A stretch of 64,000 nucleotides of DNA, taken from NCBI GenBank assembly GCA_963965975.1, contig OZ014422.1:2806155-2870154 (forward strand), read 5' to 3'. This document shows, one piece after another, positions 10,874 through 24,400 of this stretch (within the stretch, counting starts at the first letter, position 1; each line of letters starts with the position of its first letter). A program made the translations under genes and the position numbers. This stretch comes from Xestospongia bergquistia. Taxonomy: Eukaryota; Porifera; Demospongiae; Haplosclerida; Petrosiidae. The notes under the pieces were generated by a model that was given only the letters and a program-made list of their open reading frames with translations, was not told where the DNA came from and ran no database searches.

Positions 10874-11901
10874 CAGAATAATAGTTTCTTGCTAACTCAT
10901 AACCTTTCAGTTAAGTGAAATTTTACCTGCTTATCATTCATTAAGAATATAGCTGAGCATGCATATTACTACATGATAAGTGTTATTAAGATTGTAATTC
11001 TTTGATACTGTACTGCTTTTATCCACTCTATGTGTTCCTACAGTTACTTCCAAATTTTAATAATGTCCTGTTGTTGCTATAAGTCCTATACATAAAATAT
11101 TAAAGTGTTAAGTATGTGGGCCCAATGTTCAGACTGTCCCACTGGGCTATGTCCAAAGGTCAGACCGTCCCACTGTACTTCTGTACACAAAGTTTATGAA
11201 AGCTTCATGAGAAAGCTTTTTTAGTACATTCTTGAGGTGAATCTTTGATGAAAGTACTCTAAGGGATTGATCCAGTAAAATCAACAAAAAAGAGGATTAA
11301 AAGTATTCCTTCCTCATTATATATTGATCAGTAGAGATAGCTCAAAAGCTTGAATATATCACTATAAAAATGGATTGGTTCATTTAATCAATCCATTGTC
11401 ATTTTTGTTGCATAGTACATAATTATATACTGAGAAGTATAGTAAACGTCACTTTATTTATATACAACAGTTGCCCAAACAGAAAACAGATGTAGGTAAA
11501 AACAACAGATGCTCTACCCTTCCTTGTTACTACAATGTAAACATAAGAAGTAAATAGACTACGTTATGTATACAAATTAAAGTGGTTATTATCTAATGAG
11601 ATGTTATATCAACTATATTATTTGTCATTAGTATATTATTAATGAGAACATAGTAGTGTTTATTAAATTTCTCAATGTGTCATCTTATATTATATATCAT
11701 GAAAATGAACATAGATTGGTTAAATCATTTAATCCATTTTATAAATGTAATAGTCCTAATTGTTTTGGGCCACATGGTAACTATAGAGGTATGTCTACTC
11801 TCATTGTCTTTTATTTTTGCATTGTATTATCATTAAGTACCAAATAAAAATAAACCACTGACTAACAACACACATCCCAACCTAAAGTTTAATTAAGTGA
11901 T
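10874..11901. repeat. Tandem duplication unit B (~1.03 kb)
   Basis: Second copy of the unit at 9831-10858, in direct orientation. It ends at the same sequence (cctaaagtttaattaagtgat) and then diverges into unique DNA. Confidence 0.95.
11364..11744. mobile_element. MITE-like element, copy in unit B
   Basis: Same element as at 10321-10701, duplicated with its flank rather than independently inserted, since the surrounding 490 bases are also duplicated. Confidence 0.75.
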
Positions 11902-12420
11902 ATGCTAAAGAATAGCAACATCTGTTCTCAAATTTTTTTTACAATTATAATTGGTGATTAAAGTGATATGTCAAATGTTACTGTGATCTCAGCCAGAGCT
12001 AAAACCACTCATATTTGAAGTTCTCAAAGCAAATACCTCCTTATGTATTATCCCCCTTTGAGTTATCATTGACTAATAAGATGAACAAATTTAGTGAATT
12101 TTATTGTAAAAACATAGTATTAATCTGTAGCAACTCAGCCTTTGTAACGGGGAATTAATTTGTGAAACAATAAACACACAAAAATTAAAATCGCAACAAA
12201 GAAAAGTATGGTAGATTGTAAGAAATTTAAAAATTAAGTCATATAATTTTAAATAAATTATTGTGTTCATTGAAAAAAACCCCACTTATATATATACGTG
12301 TGTGTGTCTGAATGTAGCTTCTGTGATATTCCTGCTATTTACTCTCTCTTAATTAGCCATTATTAAAGATTGTGGTTCTATTCATTTATAATTAGATTGC
12401 TTGCTCTAGCAAAAGATGAT
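11902..12420. promoter_or_regulatory. Upstream region of RNF213-like gene
   Basis: AT-rich, no gene seen. A likely splice acceptor (gcttgctctag) sits 12 bases before the chosen ATG, so a non-coding first exon may lie in this stretch. A short TA/TG run occurs near 12289-12308. Confidence 0.35.
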
Positions 12421-15400
12421 ATGGATCCATCACCTTCCAACTTTCCAGAGAATAAAAATGAGCAATTGCCTACAAACCTAGAAGATAGAGAGTCATCACC
12501 TAAGTTACAGGAGAAAAGCAATGAACATTCAATTAATATTGACCAGTCATCTCCTGAGAATAAAAAGTCATCTTCTGATGATGTCATTGACCATTCAACT
12601 TCTAATTTGCTGAATAAGACTAGTCAGTCACGCTTGTATCAGCATTCACCTTCTCCTTCAATGGAAGGTATTAATCCTATTTTATAGTTATACTATCGAA
12701 GTTAATTGGTTGATTTAACTATTATTCAGTTATATAGGTTGTAATTACAAACTTATTTTTGTTGGAAAAATATTCATAATATGTTTTTTTATTAATGTCC
12801 TACTGCTTATATATATAGCTACATAGCCATCAACTTCATAATACATTAGTAATGAAAATATTATTAAGTTTATTTTTTGCATATGTAATCCAATAACCAT
12901 GCATTAGTTAAATCAACTAATCAATTTTTACAGCGTAATATGTATTTATTCTGCTCTTTCAGATGACTTTGTAGATGTATCAGCCTTGCTACCAGAACGT
13001 ACAGCAAACTCTCAAGGTGCACCGTCACTGCAAAAGCTTTCTGAAGGTATTTCAATTTATACAAAAGAAATATTATTAAAACACACAACCTCAGGTTTGT
13101 GTGTTTGGGATGAGTCAGGAACTAAGACGTATATTGAGATTACTAAAGCACCATTTGAAGTATCTCAAAGTGAAAAATTAGAAGACCAAGAGTTCTGTAT
13201 ATCTTTCAAAGAGGAAACAGTTGAACATGTTCGCTGCCATTCCCTAGAAACTGATGATTCTCAAGTACTGAGAAGTCATTTGGAAACATATGAGAAGATT
13301 AAAGCAACCATAGCTGTACTATTGATCACAAAATTGCAGTTGAATCCACAGCTCCACATACCAGATTTTTGCATTCACATTCCAGTATATATCACTTCAG
13401 CCAGGAACAAGCAAATTCTTGAACGTTGTAGTAAATGTAAATTTTTTTCAATTGATGTTGATCAGGATGAAGGTTAGTATTCCTTCACAGATCTAAATAT
13501 ATTACTATTTCATTTAGATATTGAATCATCAGCACAATCTTTACTGGAATATTTTGAAACTTATGTTTTTCCTGGTCGATCAAGTTCAGTAACTATTAGT
13601 GATCATCCTGCTGTGTTTAAACAGATCACAAAAGTCATAGTTGATGAAGAACTGTTAAAAGTAGATTACTAATGAACTTATAGTATCTATATTTGTAATG
13701 TTCAATGGTGTAGCTAAATTCTTTTGCCTTATAATGCCACATATGTGCACTAGATTATATAGATAGATAGATATATTCATAAAGGTATGGTTAGTTATTT
13801 ATAGCACTAAATTAATAAATAACATTTTCTATATCAAAGCCATGATCATTAATTTTTAAAGGCCATTTTGAACTACTATAAGCTATCTGAAATTAAGTAG
13901 CCATGTGCCTAAAGCACCTATGTGAGTGATGAAGTGTCATTAAAAACTTGAAAACCCATATCCTTATGACTTGACCTAAACCTGACCTGGCAGGCCCTGG
14001 TATAGCTACATCACTGATGATTTTATTGACTAATTTATTGTTCTATTCTTGTTATAGGATAAAAGTGTATACGAAGCTGTAACACTCTTATGTGACAAAC
14101 TTGATGAAATCATTAATGATGATTTCCTTTTTCTTATTCATTTATTAGCCATATTGCTAAAGTAAGTAATATTGAGTGTACTAGACATAAAAATAGTTCT
14201 ATTATTAAAGGTCTAAACTTAGGTTTGGAAAGAAAACATCAACAGCTATCAAAGAATTAAGGGATAAAATGAAAAATTGCATCATTCTGTTGTCACAAGA
14301 GCAATTGACAAGGATAGTGAATACTTTCTATAGCAGGTATTCCATTTTATGTAAAAGTAACGAGAATATAATTTATAAATAGATTATAAATATTAAAAAA
14401 TTACACTATAACTGTCTTGTAAGTATTCCACATCAGACAGAATCTTGCCAACTAAATTTTCTGCTTTCCAAAGTAACTTAATTCATTAAATAAAAATACA
14501 GAGTGTACTATACAGAGATTAAACTTACCCCATTCATGCTTCTTTAGTCATTCTATAGCTTCTCCCAAATGACAATACTACCTCCACAAGACAGTAGGTG
14601 TGGCAAACATTGTTCACTACATAATATGACTAAACTAATTAAATAATTACTAGCACTATATACAAAACTATATCTTAGGTAATGATTACAGCAAATAACA
14701 TCATCGTATCTTTAATCATTATAACTTGTTTATAATTATCACTGTAAAAATAGATTGGTTGATTTAACCAATATATAGTCATTATTATTATATATATAAT
14801 ATGTACATGTGATGATATACTGAGAAATTTAATAATATACAATGTAGTCTATTTCCTTCTCATGTTTGCACTGTAGTAATATGGACAGGTAGAGCATATG
14901 TTGCTTTCTCTTAATAAGGAAATCAGTTACCTACATCTGTTTACACCATTGCAATCAGCAATGTCTAGCCAGCTATAATATATTAAAACATAATACTTCT
15001 AAGTATTTCATTATATACTTTTTACAACAAAAATGACAATGAATTGGTTAAATCAATCAATCTATTTTTATATTGGTATATCCCAATCAATAATGTTAGA
15101 AAACCCTACATTAGAGCTATTATAATAATCATGACACTATTGTTTACAAAATAATAATATCATTGTAGAGGGAATTTCAAAGTTAAGACATTTGATTCAA
15201 GTCCTTGTACTGTATATCACAGTCTTCACAATGCAATACTAATGCTACTGCGACACATTAAAGATGAAACCAAGCCTGAAGAAATGGATAAATCAAACTT
15301 GTCATTTTATTTGAAAGCACTTATAATGTTGAGTTAGTTTGATTGAAACCCAAACATTTTGTAATGTTAATGTTAATTCACTTTTTTTATAGTTAGTGTA

Positions 15401-18400
15401 GCAATTAAATTTAAAGATTGTGAAGTTGATAGATGTAAATTTTCTCCACTTAGTGCATGGAAGTACATGTCTAGTGTAAGTATTTTCTTTATAGTAATTT
15501 AATGCTCTTTGTTTTATTAGTTTCTCTCAGCCACACGTCTGACCTCTGAAGTAGTGGGAGAGTTATTCCGTTGTTTTCGAGATGCCACGTGTCTTAATTT
15601 ACCTCCTGAGCATAATTTCTTTGGCTGTGGAGCTCTTAAAATGATCCTGAAAAAATCTGGAAGACCACGCTCATTTTCTGACATGGAGTGAGGTCTTATT
15701 CATAATTTCAATTATAAATTCTTCTTGTAATAGAAATATTGTCTCATGCCTGAATAAATGGATAACAGTTGATATAGTTTGTGAATATTTTTGTCACCAA
15801 GCATTGATGGTTCACAAACAAGCTATTTTAGCAGATAATGAAGTAACTAAAGAAAGACAAAAACAGGAATACATATCAACAGTAACAGTGGAAGGAAATG
15901 TTGTAACAGAGGTACATTAAAATTTATAATTACTAAAATTAATTTTATTTTCAACAGGGATTTAGCTATCTTGAAAGTTTGTATTGCTGTTATAAGAGTG
16001 TTTACAATGAAAACCTTGAAATTGGATTAAAAGAGTGGATAACATTTATATTAAAATTCTTAAACATAACGTCTGAAGGAAGTTTATCCACTTTGGATAT
16101 GATTTTTAATAATCAGTCATATACATTTTGTGATCATTGTGAACTGTCAAAACACTGTTTCAAAAAGGTACTGTCTCAAATCATAACTACAATAATTATA
16201 ATCAAGTTAAAATACTATAGGTGCAGGAATGTGGGCAAGAAAATCTTCAAAGCATTAGTTTGAAACAATTTATTGAACTCTCTTGCCGCTATAAAATCTG
16301 GAATACAGAAGTAAATAGTTTTAATGTATATTTTAATTATACAATCTTTGATTTCTTAGATAGTTCTTCAGTTCTTCAGATCTTATGAAGGGATACTTTT
16401 TTTCAAATCTAATGGTGCAATATCTAGTGATCATGTGGAAGCTTTAGTTCACTTTTCAGAGAGGTTCATAGTATATTCTTTTTAGCACACTCAATTGTTT
16501 CTTTATCTACAGCTTTAAAGGAGCGTCAAATCATAAATTCTTAGTAGATCACCTGCTAAAACCATTATCTCAATGTTATGTATCAAGGGAAGAGCCCCTG
16601 AAGTTTGTATTGGATCTTGTCCAACTTCAAGTGAAGTCCTTGTTGGAGATCAATGACTATAATGATCTTGCAGCAAAAGAAGAATTCTGTGTTTTTTTGA
16701 AGGAGTATTGCTTAAAAAACAACATTGGAGCATTAATAATTGATAAAGATGTCTTTACAAAAATTCAGGTGAAATTATAATTCCTAGACTTTAATGATCC
16801 ATTATCATAATCTCTACAGAAACAACTAAATTCAGGAAATAATTTCAAAAATATTGTGTTAAATGCAATTGCTGAGGTAATGATAATATTTGTTTATTAT
16901 TATTATATTCACTACATTCAGAGCTTGTCTACTTTCTTTGTTGGTCATCTTAATGATGAACAGAAGCTTTATATCTTCAGAATCATAGTTAATTCTGTTT
17001 GTGGAGATATGAAGAAGATGCATATTTCTTCAGATAAACAGTCACTTGAATTTTATTGGAAAATCATTGGGCATGTTTGTAACAAGATCCGGACATCAGA
17101 GGAAAGTATGAACTGGATCTATCGACTTAAAGCTGTTCTTGTTCGAATTGGTATAATTAATCGTGAATTTAGAAAGACACCAGGTGTATCTCAACTTCCT
17201 AACATTCCTGGAGTAAAGGCATATATTAGTGTAGCAGATACACTTAGACGAGTGTTGCACAAATGGAAAGTACAGTTTGATAATGATAAAGTCAGCTATG
17301 ATCAACTGTATGAATATTTTGGCAAAAAAGTTATCATTAGTGAAGTAGCTAAACAATTTGGAATGGATGATATAGTAGTACTGGAACAAGATGTAAAAAA
17401 GAAACAGAAGGAATTTTGTGATTGTCACAAGAACCTATCCACCTCTTTAATTCGAGTTCAACCAAACAATCCATCTAATTGGTAAGTTTAAAATTGATCT
17501 CTTAAGCCTTAATAACAGGTTTCTGTTTGACAGTATTCCACACAACAGTAGTTATATAAACTTGTGTCTCCAATTTTGAAAATAAATTTATAAATACACA
17601 AAACTTCTAAGAAAGTAGTATTAAACATAACTATAATGTATAATAAATTTAAGAGCAACAGAAAAAACAAAGTAACTATGAAGACAAGAAAAGTAGTTGA
17701 CCTCTCTTATCTACATTTACTGAATAACTTTTAGCCTCCTTTAAACCAATACCAGATTCCATTTTTAAATGATTTTTATCCTCCATTACATTATTTAATC
17801 TACAATCACTTTCAGATGTAACAGTGACACTAGTCTTTATTGATAAGAAGAAATTTCATATATAATAATAATAATTATTATTATTATTGACCTTTAAAAT
17901 TTACTGTTTCCTTATTTTTTCTGAACATCTACAATTTTAAGCTATATTCATAATGCTTTGTATATGCCCAAAATTTGAGCTAAACTATATATACTGAATC
18001 AAACGTGAATGATATTTTTGGTCAATTAATGATGTCATTTATATGTAGTCTTGCTACATGAGTATTATGTTCCCATAATACTCAATGCTTACTTTAAATG
18101 AAATGCACTAAAGTGCTTAACCTTGGTGCAGTCTTATCCAGAGACTTTCTTTATTCTATATAGCCTCGTCAAGTGATGTAATCCACGTGATGCGCTAGAT
18201 GATTTGATGACTCACCATTTCTCTTCTATTAAAGGGAAAAAAAGCTTTGCCTTTTAGTGCATCTACTGGGTACTTTGCACTCTAATTGACAAAAGGTCCA
18301 ATACTTTCCAACTTTTTAGTAAAAGTTAGTGATTCTCCAATGACAGCTATAGTGCTAGTATTTTTAGTTCGCGCTCAATGTATCGACAAAGATGACTGCC

Positions 18401-21400
18401 AAAAGTTAGTAAAACTGTCATAACTTTCCAAAGAAGTATTTTGGCCAAAATTCTCACTTAAAAAGTTGGAAAATGTCATAATCTGTATGCAGGAGGTTTT
18501 TATTGAATTCTCGAGTCTTCACTGAAAGCTGTGCTTTTTTTCAAAGGTTTTTCAGACTTTTAAAGCTTTTTGTTCATTTGGCGGTCCTTTTGGCAGTATT
18601 CTTAAGAAGTACAGAAGTATTGCTCCTGTCCATTATAGTTTGGTGGCTACTAGTGCCGTGTTTGCTGAGTTATAGCAGTTCAAAGCCATTTGCCCGGGTA
18701 ACAGACAGACAGACACATACACTGACAGACTACGGTAACCTGCGCTATGTGCCCATGCACAGCGAGGTTAATTATGGTCAAAATTTAGTTGTGGCTCCTG
18801 AAACCAATGCATATGCTGTGAACACTACATGCAATGATGTGTACCTCTGGTCTTCATTGAAGATCCTTAATTATCTCTTCCCTCTCCAATCTTATTAGTT
18901 ATTTACTATTACATCATTTCATTAGTACCATCAAACAATCTTAGGATAATTTTTAATAAATACTGTTTATTTATGTAGCAACTTAATTGAAATCTTACTT
19001 AAATCATTGTAGGTCCAGTCTCCATGACATGTTATTGGGTTATAGGGTGGAAATTCCTGAAGAGCTTTTGAGGGATATTAAGAATTCAGTTTATTTTCCT
19101 GGCACAAAGCCCAGTGAAGTTATCTGCCAGCAATTACCTCCCACTAGTCTTTCTCTTCATGTTAAAGTAACACTGACCCTCAAGAAATTGAATGGTATCA
19201 TTAGAAAGTTGGAATGTTTCCTTCGTCCTCTATTGCCAGTGATGACTATACTTGATTATTTCCACTTACAGAAGAGTGTTCTCTTTAAAAGATGCATGGA
19301 AGACGACTTGTTACCACTTGACAAAAATGTAACAACTGAAGAGCTGGCACATATCTTAGAGATTGTGAAGCAAAAGTTAGAAAGCATTCTGACTGGAACT
19401 GCCACATTTATTAACATAAAGACATTCCCCAATGATATTAGAAAGGAACTTCAAATTCTCATTGATTTCGTTGGCTTCCAGAAACATCCCAATGTTGATG
19501 TTGTTATTTCTCATTTTGAATACAAGATGATTCTTCAAAATGTCAACTCACTTTTCACATTTTGTGAAGATTTTCAACTTTCACAATGTATGAACAGTCA
19601 GAATATGATAGAGTTAAAGAAACTTGTAAATGAAAACAGAATAGAGGAAAAACAAGAAAGAGATATTGAAGAAGAGTTAAAAACTATTATTAACACTATC
19701 AATAAAATTGAAAGCCTTTTATGTATCAAAGAAGTGCACCAAAATCCTAATGAGAAATTTCAGTTTTTGAATCTTTTTGAGCCTCTTAACGCAAATATTA
19801 AAGAACTACTACAGTTTCTGAATGAAAACAATTTTCGAGGAAAAGGCCAGGTTCAATTTGAACAGTTATTGACCCTTGTAACTCAGAGGTTTCAACATGA
19901 AGAATACAATGCAGAAATTCTAACAACTCTGTACACTGTGTTCTATCTTATTGTTCCATTATATAATCCAGAGCTCTCATTTCAGGAACTTATAGAGATT
20001 GTGTCCCAGCTGGAACCATCCACATGTCTCGCTCAGTTACAAATAGTCAGAAGTAATATAGATCTAATTACAATGTGGTTCTCAATAGCAGAGGTAAGTA
20101 TAAATAATGAAATAGTGTTACAATACTTGATTAATTTTTGCTTTGTTTCAACTTCAGGGAGATAGCACTACTACTGAGCTGTGCACCATTGTTGATAAAG
20201 GCACATTCCATATCACAATCTCAGCATTGGCTGAAAGCAATGCAAACAGACTTGTTTTGATGTTTCAACCATTCCAAAAGGAATTAAGCTCAAGCTCAGA
20301 TCTTGCTAGTCTTCAAAGCTCTAATGTAATTATCTGGAATAGCACTGAGATTAAAGACTTCATTCATCGACTTGGATTTGCTAATTCCAATGATGATAAT
20401 GCTAAAATAGGACCATTTATGGAGCTGTTTGAAGTAATTCATTGGATTATTTAATCAATTTAAATTTTCTTTTAATTATGTAGATAGTAATTAAGATGCA
20501 AAGACAGATGGAATCACTGTATGAGATGGGACATCCTGACTATTCTGAATCTGCTTTCCCTCATGAAGTCAAGTGTTCTGCTAACATTTTTGAGCTGAAA
20601 GAAGTAGTAAGTTGTAGAACTGTATACTAATACTGAGATCAATGACTTGTCATAGGTAATGGAATTAGAACAAGTTATGAAGGAATGGTCTGATGAGGCA
20701 TCAATTAACAGAGACAAAATTAAGTGGCTTTCCTTTTTTACAAATGCTAGAGTACTTAAGATCTATGAAGTAATCAACTCTGCTGACTTATCAAAAAGAG
20801 AAAAAGCAATGAAAATTTTAAAACAACTTTGTTTTCTTGTGCCATTTGGCTACAGTGATGGTGTCATGTGTCATATGGTAAGCTTTCTATATTCACATTA
20901 ATTTCAAGTATTAAATTATAGGAGACTCTATTGGATTCTGTAAGTCTTGTTGGAGTCCCAACAGAAATAGTTGGATCATTTCTCGATACATTATTTCAGT
21001 TCCCTGGATTACAGTTACCACTTCCACCTCCTCATCGCATTTCAACATACCATAACTATGCTGTTCTTCATCAGTGTCATAATTTTTCACCCAAGCAACT
21101 CATAGTGTATCTTGCTTCCATTAATGAGCAGTTACCTAAATCTTATGAGATTTTTCAATGTCATTCTGACACAACAGAAAGTGATATTAAGCTAATGTTC
21201 CAGAGGATAGAGTTTTTTCCCAGGCATTATTACTTTCTTGAAGTAAACACATTGCCCTCTGGGTTACAAGAGGTATATAAAATGACATAAAAATGAGTTT
21301 CAATATTGATCATGCAGAGTTTGATACAACAACATATAGAGATTTATGGAAGAATGCTAAAGTCAGGAAATTGTTGTACTCTTCATTTTGTTGAGACATC

Positions 21401-24400
21401 TTCTTCACTTTTATATGAAGCTCCGTACATCAACACTATTGTCAGTAAATGTGTGTGTGTGTATAAGCACACGCATGCATACATGCATATATTTTTCTTA
21501 TGCAGAAACCTGAGGCAAAAGAAGATGCAGTAAGAAAGCTCCCAGTAAATCACTATTTTGATGTTATTGAGCTAGTGTACGGCTCACAAGGTAATTTCAA
21601 TATCTAATTGTTATATGATTAAAGCACATGTAATAAACAGATTACACTATAAATAAATTACAGAACATAATAGCTGTAGTTTATCTAATATATAATCTGA
21701 ATATTTTTATGAATGTGTCATCTAGGTAATGGAAAGACACATTATATCAAAAGCCAGCTTGGTCAATCCTGTATGATTATGGCTATCAATGAGGCTTTCT
21801 CTACCAGTTGTGTTCTCAATAGTCTAAATTCCTTAAGTGATGAAAATGAGACTTCTATTCACATTAATTTCACACTTTTGCCACCAGGAGTATGTCATAT
21901 AATCATTTCACTATACATGATAATGTGTTTTGTATAGAGCAATGTAGCAGATGAAGAAACAAAGCAGTTCACTCAACTCATAAACAAAATTGGATGGTTT
22001 ATGTTTGACCTGTTCATTCTAGGTTTTGTACAAGACTTACACACTGGAGTGTCTTTTGGTGTTTCCAAACAACTTAAATGGAAAATATATATTGAAGTAT
22101 GATTAACATCTGTGTGCTAATGTCATAAAGTCTTTGTTTCTATAGGTTCCATCAATTACCAATGATCCTGACAAAAATCTTTCTTTGTTTCGAGATCTAC
22201 TGCCCACATTTTATTTTGTTGGCTCTGAGATATTGATTGATTCCAGTATACCTTATGTAGTTGATGATGATGTACAACTAGTGTGTAAATATTTGAGAGC
22301 TCTTAAATTAGAAGAAAAGAAACCAGGAAAAGGGATAGATCGCCTGTATAAAAAAGGTTAGTATTCATGTATACACTTAATTTAAAGTAGAAATATATTG
22401 AAGGTGGAGATCCAGTCAAGTTTTGTAATGAAAGAGACATTGACAGCTCTGAATGTCTACAGTTATTAAATGACAATATGCCTGATGTTTTAAAAGAGTG
22501 TAAGATCAGTCAGAAGCTGTTTATTAAGTAACTGATAACACTATAATATGAACTATTACTAATATTGTAGGTATATGAAGAGACGTTGCCAGTTTTTAGA
22601 TAATTTCCCAGCTTATAACTACAATCAAGGAAAAGGAACAAAAGGAGAAGATACAACAAAGTTAGGATCCACTCTAATGAAAGCAATGTTGAAGGAAGTT
22701 GAAGAATTTTGTGATCCCTCTACAAAAGAAAACTGGTCATTAAAAGCACATCAACAGGTAGACCTGGTAATATTAATTTCTTTTTTTATCAAACTACTAA
22801 TATACAGTTACTGTATGAGCAACATGAAGGTGGTGGTAGTATTGATTTAATTACTTTGTATCCTAACAATATCTCTTATGAAGAAAATGAAGCTTTTGAA
22901 ATTCTTGGTTTTGAAATTCCAACAATGATGTAAGTTTATTATATTACAGCAAAACTTGATTGTATTGTAGAAAACTTTATGAACGGAGTACATTGGATAA
23001 ATATTTAGCAAAAGCCCTCAGTTTGCCTCTGTCTAAAGTGACTGAAGTACAAGAAGGAATGAATAAAGAAAGGTACTACAAGAGGTTGAAAATTATTGAT
23101 GACAATAACTATGTCCTCACATTGGATTATGCTCTGAAAATGATCAATATTCATGAGAGACGTGAGTGTAGTATGCCTGTTATCATTGAGGGAGAAACTG
23201 GAGTTGGAAAAACAGAATTATTGAAGATGTTGTCTAAACTTTGGAACTACTCCTGGGAAGTTCAGTGGTCTAAATTGAAAGAGGAACTACAAACATTACT
23301 AAGAGAAATAACAAACAGTAAACAAAAAATACAATAATTTAACAATGTTTGTTTTTACTATAGATAGAAAATTAAGACTACAGTCATCTTGCCAGCATCA
23401 ACAAACAGGCATATCCATCAATAATGAAGAGAGTCTAATAGCTGAAAATTGGAGTGATGTGGAAGTGTTAGAGAAAGCTATTTCAAAATTAAAACAAAAT
23501 CCAATATTGTCTTTAATTCAACCAAAAAATATGACACACAATTTTTGGAAGATTATAGATGGAGCCAACATTCCACCAAATGAAATCAACATTTCATCAA
23601 TTGAAGTAAATTATTTTTGAATTAAAATGTTAGATTACGATTTGTTAACAGACTATGTTAAGAGAACTTCTTGAGACAGATGTATCTACTTTTTATAAAT
23701 TAGACATACATGCAGGTAGAGGTATAATTGAATTTTATTATTTATTGCCTTATCTTGAAAGGGTTAAATATTTCTGAAGTAATTAATTTCTTTGATGAAA
23801 TCAATAAACAAGCACAGCGGATTAAGAGATATTTTAGTACTTCTGAATGTGTACCTCGAGTAACAGTAAGATATTAAATATTAATAAGTGCATTACATGT
23901 TATTGAAAACAGGTATATCTTGATGAGATAAACACGTCATCATGTATGGGCCTTTTTAAAGAAATTGTTACAGACAGAACTGTTGATGGAAAGGTTAGAA
24001 TTAATACACTGTAATATAGCATTTATAATCACTTGTTGTATAGCCATTATCAGACAACATGTTCATCATTGCTTCTTGTAATCCTCTACGAGATGATAGT
24101 ACAGCTGTACTACGTAATATGAAGAATGTGTGGCTTAAACCAAGTTATTATGTACGAGAACTTCATCCTACAATAAATTATTTGAAATGGGACTATGGGG
24201 CTATGAATCATATCCAAGAACTTGAATATGTCACTGCAAAAATGAGAATATTAACAGAAGATTTTGATGATTCAAAATATCAAGAGTTAGCCTTTTTTAT
24301 AATGCAAAGCCAGCTTAGAATTAGGGAGTACGCTGAGGAGACATTAATTGAAGCAGGCTATTCAAATGATGAAGCAAAAAAGTGTGCAAAAGGTTGTGTT

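Noticed and set aside
13665-13671. Apparent stop early in the RNF213-like gene
   Set aside because: A gtagat donor immediately after EELLK and an acceptor before DKSVYEAV restore the frame, so the stop lies in an intron.
18503-18898. 131-codon frame in a large intron
   Set aside because: It begins at TTG rather than ATG, has no recognisable domain and includes a simple repeat. More likely a repeat remnant than a gene.
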